Shown piece after piece: positions 1 to 3,924 of a DNA stretch of 5,352 nucleotides. Position 1 is the stretch's first letter. The number at the start of each line of letters is the position of its first letter. The position numbers and the translations under genes are program-made. The stretch spans positions 1-5,352 of the forward strand of contig JAKDKP010000214.1 in assembly GCA_030453285.1 (NCBI GenBank). Reading direction: 5' to 3'. Below the pieces are notes generated by a model. It ran no database searches. It saw only the letters and a list, made by a program, of their open reading frames with translations, and had not been told where the DNA came from. The stretch is from Propionibacteriales bacterium. Its GTDB lineage: Bacteria > Actinomycetota > Actinomycetes > Propionibacteriales > Propionibacteriaceae.

Positions 1-30
1 CCCGCCCCCCCCGCCCCCCCGCCCCCGCTC
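1..30. repeat. low-complexity C-rich tract at the window edge
   Basis: Runs of 3, 8, 7 and 5 cytosines are separated by single G bases, with only G and C until base 29. Nothing else in the window is this biased. It may be a real homopolymer-rich stretch, or a consensus error at a contig end, where interrupted C runs are common. Any reading frame through it should be treated as unreliable. Confidence 0.6.
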
Positions 31-168
31 CGGGGCGCGGCGGGGGCGACCTACGAGACCGCCGCCAAAGAGGTCGGCTTCGCCGACGCCCGCACGTTGC
101 GTGCGGTTCGCCTGCGACCTCGCCCGCCGCGAACGCAGGCGTCCTCCCTCCCGAGGGGAACCGCTTAG
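1..168 (+). CDS. possible 3' end of a truncated ORF, weak HTH-like (uncertain)
   Basis: The frame starting at base 1 is open to a TAG at 166-168. Its first 15 codons translate to a proline/alanine/glycine-rich run forced by the C-rich DNA. The part after about base 49 looks more protein-like, with TYETAAKEVGFADARTLRAV. The A-A-x-x-V-G-F-x-D-A-x-T-L pattern resembles the second helix-turn-helix of AraC/GlxA-type regulators. However, the usual aromatic and basic residues after the recognition helix are missing, and the tail is arginine/proline-rich. It ends 38 bases before the next gene. It could equally be chance coding potential in GC-rich DNA, or a gene damaged by an error at the sequence edge. 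No start is visible, so nothing can be said about the full protein. Confidence 0.28.
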   Translation, partial: PAPPAPPPPLRGAAGATYETAAKEVGFADARTLRAVRLRPRPPRTQASSLPRGTA

Positions 169-206
169 GCTGGGCCCGGTGGCCGAGTGCTGGACGTGGA
201 GACCTG

Positions 207-2210
207 ATGGACGCTGTCGTGTGGGTGGTGGCGGCCCTGATCAATGCCGGCCTGCTGGGGTTGTTGTCGCGACGCCTGCTGGGCACGCCGGTCGGGTGGC
301 CGCGGACCTTCTTGATCAGCCTGGTGGTCAGCTCCGTTGCCGGTCCCGTCGTCGCCGCGGCGTGGCGGGCCCTGGGGGTGGCGGAACTTCGTACGATGCC
401 GGCCGGTGGTTACGTACCGGCGCCGGTGTTGATCATGTCGGGCGTCACGATCCTGATCGTGGCGTGGATCGTGGTGCTCCAGGTCATCGTGATGGTCATC
501 CTCGAGGCCTTCGCCCCGACCGGGTCGCTGCCGGGTCCGATTCAGCTGCTGCGGTCGATGCCGGCCCGTCGGGTTCGCGCCAAGCGGTATCTCGCCATCA
601 TCGGCATCCTGGCCAAGCACGGCCTGGCCGGGTACCTGCGACCCCGGGCACGAACGGAGTCCCCGGCCCGGGTTGCCCGGGCGCTGCGCGAGGCGATGAC
701 CGATGCCGGTGTCACGTTCGTGAAGCTTGGCCAGATGCTCGCCACCCGTCCCGACGTCGTGCCGTCGGCCTTTGTCGCTGAATTCTCCAGCCTGCACTCG
801 GCCGTGCCGGCCGAACCGTGGGACATGATCCGCCCCGTCGTGGAACGTGAGCTCGGGCGCGGCGTGGACGAGGTCTTTACCGACGTCGACCCCACTCCGC
901 TGGCGGCCGCCTCGGTGGCCCAGATTCACGCTGCGACGCTGCTCGACGGCACCGCTGTGGTGATCAAGGTGCAACGTCCACGGGCCCGCGCGCAGGCAGC
1001 CGCCGACCTGGACATCCTCGACCAGCTCGCACGCCGCATCGAACGCGCGACCGGGTGGGGGCGGGCGCTCGGCGTGGTGGCTCTGCGAGACGGTTTTGCC
1101 GCCTCGCTGCAGGAGGAATTGGACTATCGCATCGAGCTGGCCAACATGCAGGCCGTGGCCGCGGCCAGCGAGGCGGTCCGGGTGCCGACTCCGTACCCGG
1201 AGCTGTCCAGCGAACGACTGATGGTGATGGAACGACTCCAGGGGCGAGCGCTGTCGCAGGCCGGGGATCATCTGGCCGATCTGCCGGCCGAGCGGCGCGC
1301 CGAGATGGGACGCGACCTGTTCACCGCGGTGATGCGACAGGTGATGGTGAGTGGCGTCTTCCACGCCGATCTGCACCCCGGCAACATCTTCGTGCTCGAC
1401 ACCGAGCAGTTGGCCCTGCTGGACCTCGGGTCGGTCGGGCGACTGGACCGAGCGGCCCGTACGGCGTTGGGGATGTTGATGATGGCCACCGACCGGGGGG
1501 ACGCGATCGCGGCCACCGATGCGCTGCTGGAACTGCTGGATCCGCCGACGGACCTGGATGATCGGTCCCTGGAACGCCAGGTTGGTCACCTGTTGTTGCG
1601 GTACGGCGGGGGCATCGGCCGGAGCGGGGCAGGGGAGATGTTCGGCGACCTGGTCAGATTGGTGGTGCAGCACCGGTTCGCGATCCCACCTGCTGTCGCG
1701 GCGGCCTTTCGTGCCCTTGGCGCCCTGGAGGGATCATTGCACCTGCTCACCAGCGACATCGATCTGGTCGCGACCGCCCGCGAGCAGGGGCGGCAGTTGA
1801 TCTCGGCACAGCTCGAGCCGGCAGCCCTGCGGTCGGAGCTCGAGGCCCAATTGGCTGGTTGGTTGCCCACGTTGCAACGCCTGCCGCGCCGGGTGAACCA
1901 ACTCTCGGAGCAACTCGAGGACGGCCGGTTGACGGTGGCGGTGAGTCTGTTCGGGCGTCCGGCGGAGCGAGCCTTCATCACCTCGGTCGCCCATCAACTG
2001 GTGCTGACCGCGCTGTCGGCAGCCCTGGCCATCTGCGGAGTGCTGTTCGTGGTTGCCCCGGGCGGGCCGATGCTGCTGACCCCCCTCTCCTTGCACCAGG
2101 TACTGGGCGCGCCGCTGCTGCTGTTCGCCTTCACTCTGGGCGCCCGCGTCCTGGTGTTGGTGTTCCGCGAGCCGACGGCGCCGGTGCCGTTGACACCCGG
2201 TCGCCGATAG
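207..2210 (+). CDS. UbiB/AarF (ABC1/ADCK) family atypical protein kinase-like membrane protein
   Basis: This 667-residue protein carries the full UbiB/COQ8 signature set in order. The KxGQ motif is at K173-L-G-Q176. An alanine-rich loop (A233-A-A-S-V) replaces the usual glycine loop, and K254 lies in VVIKVQRP. The E-x-D motif is E304-L-D306. The catalytic loop is H386-A-D-L-H-P-G-N393, and a DFG-equivalent D406-L-G408 follows. In studied members the KxGQ segment and A-rich loop suppress protein kinase activity and favour ATPase activity; UbiB/COQ8 proteins support isoprenoid quinone synthesis. Hydrophobic segments lie at about 4-22, 34-56 and 71-100, and again at 592-616 and 628-653. The C-terminal pair is common in UbiB, whereas the N-terminal three extend it beyond the roughly 550 residues of E. 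coli UbiB. The ATG follows GGAG (198-201) by five bases. Actinomycetes generally make menaquinone rather than ubiquinone, so the true substrate is unknown and a ubiB symbol would over-claim. Confidence 0.93.
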   Translation: MDAVVWVVAALINAGLLGLLSRRLLGTPVGWPRTFLISLVVSSVAGPVVAAAWRALGVAELRTMPAGGYVPAPVLIMSGVTILIVAWIVVLQVIVMVILEAFAPTGSLPGPIQLLRSMPARRVRAKRYLAIIGILAKHGLAGYLRPRARTESPARVARALREAMTDAGVTFVKLGQMLATRPDVVPSAFVAEFSSLHSAVPAEPWDMIRPVVERELGRGVDEVFTDVDPTPLAAASVAQIHAATLLDGTAVVIKVQRPRARAQAAADLDILDQLARRIERATGWGRALGVVALRDGFAASLQEELDYRIELANMQAVAAASEAVRVPTPYPELSSERLMVMERLQGRALSQAGDHLADLPAERRAEMGRDLFTAVMRQVMVSGVFHADLHPGNIFVLDTEQLALLDLGSVGRLDRAARTALGMLMMATDRGDAIAATDALLELLDPPTDLDDRSLERQVGHLLLRYGGGIGRSGAGEMFGDLVRLVVQHRFAIPPAVAAAFRALGALEGSLHLLTSDIDLVATAREQGRQLISAQLEPAALRSELEAQLAGWLPTLQRLPRRVNQLSEQLEDGRLTVAVSLFGRPAERAFITSVAHQLVLTALSAALAICGVLFVVAPGGPMLLTPLSLHQVLGAPLLLFAFTLGARVLVLVFREPTAPVPLTPGRR

Positions 2211-2244
2211 CCCCGCATCGCGAAGCGTGCGTCACCCACGACAA

Positions 2245-2256
2245 TCGCGTACGCGA
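2245..2256. repeat. perfect 12-bp palindrome between convergent genes
   Basis: TCGCGTACGCGA reads the same on both strands. It sits in the 65-bp space where the kinase gene and the MarR-family gene converge. It has no loop and no T-tract on either side, so it is a poor intrinsic terminator. It may be a weak hairpin, a protein site or chance in DNA rich in CG steps. I see no better terminator in 2211-2275. Confidence 0.4.
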
Positions 2257-2275
2257 AGGCGCCGGACGACGCTCG

Positions 2276-2746
2276 TCAGGCTCGCCGCCGTGGCTCGGAT
2301 CCGGCAGCGATGATCAGTTCGAGGGTGCGGCGCAGAGCGGCCACCTGGGCGGCGCCCACGAGGTCGTCCAGCCAGGCGTCGTACTCAGAGATCACCTTCT
2401 TCCCGGTCTTGATCACCGCCCAACCGCGCTCGGTCAGGTGCAACATCCGGGCCCGGCGATCGTCGGGATCTGCGCGGGCCGACAGGTATCCCTTGTCCAC
2501 CAGGTGTCGGGTCAGCTCCCCGGCGGCCTGTTTGGTCATGTGGGTGCGCTCGGCCACCTGCGTCAATCGAGTGCCGTCGGGGTCCATCGCCATGAAGACC
2601 GCCGCGTGGGCGGCCCGGACATCGGGGAACCCGGCAACGGCGAGTTCATGATCAAGTTTAGCGCTCAGACGTTGTCCGGCGGCGCTGACCATCGAACCGA
2701 GAGGCGGCGGCGCGCCACGGAAGGGATTGGTAAGGATCTTGACCAT
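2276..2746 (-). CDS. MarR-family winged-helix transcriptional regulator
   Basis: From the chosen start the protein is 156 residues, typical for MarR. The winged helix spans about residues 58-110. The recognition helix is around 71-84 (TKQAAGELTRHLVDKG) and the wing around 89-105. The family hallmark D93-P-D-D-R-R-A-R-M-L-H-L-T-E-R-G108 is intact. N- and C-terminal helices (about 15-40 and 112-147) would form the dimer interface. Such proteins usually repress themselves and a neighbour until a small ligand or oxidant releases them; I see no cysteine, so thiol sensing is unlikely. Two adjacent ATGs are possible: AGGAG lies one base before the first (2749) and four before the second (2746), so the second is preferred. 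An open frame continues upstream to an ATG at 2827, but that extension crosses the operator and promoter region and the ribosome binding site. The gene is divergent from the membrane protein gene, its probable target. Confidence 0.9.
   Translation of the reverse strand: MVKILTNPFRGAPPPLGSMVSAAGQRLSAKLDHELAVAGFPDVRAAHAAVFMAMDPDGTRLTQVAERTHMTKQAAGELTRHLVDKGYLSARADPDDRRARMLHLTERGWAVIKTGKKVISEYDAWLDDLVGAAQVAALRRTLELIIAAGSEPRRRA
2730..2743. promoter_or_regulatory. candidate secondary MarR operator (O2)
   Basis: GTAAGG-AT-CTTGAC matches the palindrome at 2772-2785 at 11 of 14 positions; including one flanking base each side, 12 of 16. Its left half-site is identical and its right half is degenerate. 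It lies in codons 2-6 of the regulator gene and overlaps the -35 box of the promoter for the divergent membrane gene. Its centre is 42 bp from that of the stronger palindrome, about four helical turns, so both would face the same side of the DNA. Binding by the adjacent MarR protein is inferred. Confidence 0.45.
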
Positions 2747-2767
2747 CATGCTCCTGTCTTCTATCGT
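2739..2767 (+). promoter_or_regulatory. sigma-70-type promoter for the divergent membrane protein gene
   Basis: TTGACC (2739-2744; five of six consensus bases) is separated by 17 bases from TATCGT (2762-2767; four of six). The predicted transcription start is near 2774, inside the strong palindrome, leaving a leader of about 50 bases before the ATG at 2826. The -35 box overlaps the weaker operator-like site, so repressor bound at either site should block RNA polymerase. Confidence 0.55.
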
Positions 2768-2771
2768 TTCC

Positions 2772-2785
2772 GTAAGGAACCTTAC
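2772..2785. promoter_or_regulatory. candidate primary MarR operator (O1)
   Basis: GTAAGG-AA-CCTTAC is a perfect 6-2-6 inverted repeat, the usual size for a MarR dimer site. It lies in the regulator/membrane gene divergent space. It covers the predicted start point of the plus-strand promoter. On the minus strand it contains TAAGGT (2784-2779), a possible -10 for the regulator gene with TTGGTA (2805-2800) as a -35 at a short 15-base spacing. This placement would allow one site to control both genes. Specificity for the neighbouring MarR protein is inferred from position. Confidence 0.65.
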
Positions 2786-2825
2786 CAAAAGTCTTGATGT
2801 ACCAACTGATCGACAGGGGAGTGTC

Positions 2826-3455
2826 ATGGAGTGGATGGATCGTGCACGTCGCTACGGCGGCCTGATCTGGGTGGTGGCCGGACTGATCTTCCAGATCGTC
2901 TGGGTCGTCCTGCGACCCGATCAGATGCCGGGCCCGGTGACACTCACGCTGATGGCCCTGGTGGCTCTGGGTGTGGTGATGACGATGGATCCGCACTCGC
3001 GACTGACCGTGATCGGCGGGTGGATCGTTGCGGTCGCGTTGGCCGTGGACTTCATCGCAGCCATCCTCGACCGGTTCGGCCTGTTCGGTCCCCCCGGCGG
3101 GCCGGGTGTGTCGTGGGGTTCCTGGCCGGCCTTCGTCGACTACACCTCGGTCCTGCTGTTCGGCCTGGGGGGTCCGGTCAGTGTCGTCGCAGGAGCGCTG
3201 GCGACCGTCGTCGAGATCCTCCTGGCCGGATTGTTGATTTCTGGACGCCTGCGCCGTTGGGTGGGCAAGGCCACTGCCGGACTCTTTGTCGTCTATCTGC
3301 TGACCATGCTGCTCGCGTTGGGTCCGGGGGAGGTCGCCACGTACGGCGTACCGATCCTGGTGGGCGGTGCCCTTCTCGTCTCGGCCGCACCGACCCGCTT
3401 TCCCAGCAAATCGGATCGGTCGGCGGAAGCAGAACTGGCGCCTGCTCGTACCTGA
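2826..3455 (+). CDS. polytopic membrane protein of unknown function, MarR-adjacent
   Basis: I do not recognise this 209-residue protein. Hydrophobic segments lie at about residues 11-29, 38-54, 61-81, 149-165 and 171-188. A long apolar stretch at 105-139 could be one or two helices, giving six or seven passes. A Gly/Pro/Trp-rich loop (residues 86-102, with GPPGGPG and SWGSW) separates the halves, and R141, R143, R144 and K148 form a basic patch. The C-terminus is short, polar and probably cytoplasmic. No transporter, sensor or enzyme motif is evident. The ATG at 2826 follows AGGGGAG (2815-2821) by four bases. The frame stays open upstream to 2727, but that start has no ribosome binding site and would include the promoter and operator. 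The divergent MarR-family gene and shared operator suggest an inducible product, perhaps for efflux or membrane stress. That role is inferred from context only. Confidence 0.8.
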   Translation: MEWMDRARRYGGLIWVVAGLIFQIVWVVLRPDQMPGPVTLTLMALVALGVVMTMDPHSRLTVIGGWIVAVALAVDFIAAILDRFGLFGPPGGPGVSWGSWPAFVDYTSVLLFGLGGPVSVVAGALATVVEILLAGLLISGRLRRWVGKATAGLFVVYLLTMLLALGPGEVATYGVPILVGGALLVSAAPTRFPSKSDRSAEAELAPART

Positions 3456-3456
3456 A

Positions 3457-3476
3457 CGGGTGCGACCCGAGGGTCG
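3457..3476. terminator. overlapping hairpins between convergent transcripts, possible bidirectional terminator
   Basis: Two overlapping inverted repeats begin two bases after the membrane protein stop codon. CGGGT-GCG-ACCCG spans 3457-3469, and CGACCC-GA-GGGTCG spans 3463-3476. They are mutually exclusive in one RNA. Both are very GC-rich, but neither is followed by a T-tract on either strand. The position, between the plus-strand gene and the 3' end of tRNA-Gly on the minus strand, suits a shared terminator. Function is inferred. Confidence 0.4.
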
Positions 3477-3497
3477 GGCAGTCCGGGGGTCCTGCGG

Positions 3498-3571
3498 TGG
3501 AGCGGGTGACGAGAATCGAACTCGCGTAGCCAGTTTGGAAGACTGGGGCTCTACCATTGAGCTACACCCGC
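3498..3571 (-). tRNA. tRNA-Gly(TCC), CCA end encoded
   Basis: Read on the minus strand from 3571, the 71-nt body folds into a full cloverleaf. The acceptor is GCGGGTG/CACCCGC, all seven pairs. The D arm is GCTC/GAGC. The anticodon stem CCAGT/ACTGG holds loop CTTCCAA. A 4-nt variable loop and a T arm GCGAG/CTCGT with loop TTCGATT complete it. The anticodon TCC (3539-3537) reads GGA and GGG codons. The discriminator is T (3501), and the CCA end is genomically encoded at 3500-3498. It lies 48 bases downstream of tRNA-Pro on the same strand and is probably co-transcribed with it. The spacer contains a small inverted repeat, TCGGC/GCCGA (3578-3582 and 3591-3595), that could assist processing. Confidence 0.96.
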
Positions 3572-3619
3572 ATGTGCTCGGCCAACCCTAGCCGACGTGG
3601 CCCAGGAGGCGACAACACG

Positions 3620-3692
3620 TCGGGGCGACAGGACTCGAACCTGCGATCTTCTGCTCCCAAAGCAGACGCGCTAGCCACTACGCTACGCCCCG
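3620..3692 (-). tRNA. tRNA-Pro(TGG)
   Basis: Read on the minus strand from 3692, the 73-nt gene folds as a cloverleaf. The acceptor is CGGGGCG/CGCCCCG and the D arm GCGT/GCGC with one wobble pair. The anticodon stem TCTGC/GCAGA carries loop TTTGGGA. A 5-nt variable loop and T arm GCAGG/CCTGT with loop TTCGAGT follow. With T at position 33, the anticodon is TGG (3659-3657) and the next G is position 37. That G37 is the conserved, normally methylated base of proline tRNAs, so the anticodon is not GGG. The discriminator is A (3620). CCA is not encoded, unlike in the downstream tRNA-Gly, so the end must be added by CCA-adding enzyme. Confidence 0.95.
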
Positions 3693-3718
3693 CCACCCGG
3701 TCACCCGAGCGCCCGCGA

Positions 3719-3724
3719 AGTCTA
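3719..3724 (-). promoter_or_regulatory. candidate -10 box of the tRNA-Pro/tRNA-Gly transcript
   Basis: On the minus strand TAGACT (3724-3719) fits the TAnnnT core, 26 bases before the mature 5' end of tRNA-Pro. The only -35 candidate at usable spacing is weak, around TTCCGC (18-base spacing), and it overlaps the 14-bp palindrome at 3733-3746. No other minus-strand -10 nearby looks better. Confidence 0.35.
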
Positions 3725-3732
3725 CGGCACTC

Positions 3733-3746
3733 CCGCCGTACGGCGG
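3733..3746. repeat. perfect 14-bp palindrome in the tRNA/tig divergent region
   Basis: CCGCCGTACGGCGG is self-complementary across 14 bases. It lies just upstream of the candidate -10 for the tRNAs, where their -35 would be, and about 30 bases upstream of the candidate tig -35. As double-stranded DNA it could be a dimeric protein site. As RNA it would lack a proper loop. No known regulator site is recognised. Confidence 0.55.
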
Positions 3747-3754
3747 AAATGCGT

Positions 3755-3771
3755 TGCCCCTGGAAGGGGCA
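3755..3771. repeat. 7-bp inverted repeat with 3-base loop
   Basis: TGCCCCT-GGA-AGGGGCA is a perfect GC-rich hairpin starting nine bases after the 14-bp palindrome. No T-run follows it on either strand, so intrinsic termination is doubtful. It lies between the candidate divergent promoters for tig and the tRNAs. A role in insulating or regulating the two is possible but not shown. Confidence 0.5.
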
Positions 3772-3775
3772 CCGA

Positions 3776-3806
3776 TTGGGTGCTGACCTTCCGCACTGGT
3801 TAGCAT
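3776..3806 (+). promoter_or_regulatory. candidate tig promoter
   Basis: TTGGGT (3776-3781) and TAGCAT (3801-3806) lie 19 bases apart, longer than ideal, though sliding the -10 by one base gives 18. TG two bases before the -10 (3797-3798) may help. Transcription would start near 3813 and give a leader of about 110 bases. The call rests on weak matches. The -10 overlaps an in-frame ATG at 3805, which would therefore not be in the mRNA. Confidence 0.38.
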
Positions 3807-3816
3807 GAACGCTGAC

Positions 3817-3850
3817 GCGACCACTCTGGTGTCCCGCGTCACCTGGTCGC
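3817..3850 (+). promoter_or_regulatory. bulged hairpin in the presumed tig 5' leader
   Basis: GCGACCA (3817-3823) pairs perfectly with TGGTCGC (3844-3850). Inside it, GGTG (3828-3831) pairs with CACC (3840-3843), directly stacked on the 3' side. The result is an 11-bp stem with a four-base one-sided bulge (CTCT) and an eight-base loop. It begins a few bases after the predicted transcription start. Such a 5' stem could protect the mRNA or take part in leader regulation. It matches no riboswitch class I know. Confidence 0.45.
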
Positions 3851-3885
3851 CTGAACACCGGTGGCCCACCACAGACCATGCGCCT

Positions 3886-3919
3886 GGCAGGGCTCCTGCC
3901 GTGCGCCGATTCAGGAGTC
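3886..3919 (+). promoter_or_regulatory. alternative hairpins controlling access to the tig ribosome binding site (candidate)
   Basis: One fold is GGCAGG (3886-3891) with CCTGCC (3895-3900), six GC-rich pairs around a three-base loop, which leaves the ribosome binding site free. The other pairs GGCTCCTG (3891-3898) with CAGGAGTC (3912-3919): eight pairs including one G-U, burying the AGGAG Shine-Dalgarno (3913-3917). The two share bases 3891-3898 and exclude each other. This is the architecture of a translational switch or thermometer, but it is deduced by eye without energy calculation. Confidence 0.4.
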
Positions 3920-3924
3920 ATGTC

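Noticed and set aside
166..171. TAGGCT as a possible -10 for the UbiB-like gene
   Set aside because: It overlaps the upstream TAG stop and has no -35 at a usable distance; a single TAnnnT is too weak to call.
101..781. 226-codon plus-strand frame overlapping the start of the UbiB-like gene
   Set aside because: It overlaps the kinase in another frame, is Arg/Gly/Pro-rich and low in complexity, and has no ribosome binding site.
165..1673. 502-codon open frame on the minus strand opposite the UbiB-like gene
   Set aside because: It lies antisense to a gene with all family motifs, is rich in His/Arg/Gln/Gly as expected of a GC-rich shadow frame, has no recognisable domain, and ends beyond the real gene's start without a ribosome binding site context.
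2658..3557. 299-codon minus-strand frame across the marR start, membrane gene and tRNA-Gly
   Set aside because: It overlaps a tRNA, the operators and two better-supported genes; its composition is of the Arg/Asp/His/Gln shadow type.
3656..3658. GGG as the anticodon of the proline tRNA
   Set aside because: The seven-base loop TTTGGGA puts TGG at positions 34-36 and G at 37, so the anticodon is TGG.
3801..3816. TTAGC...GCTGA near the tig promoter as a CIRCE/HrcA operator
   Set aside because: CIRCE needs TTAGCACTC-N9-GAGTGCTAA; only the TTAGCA portion is present and the spacing is wrong.
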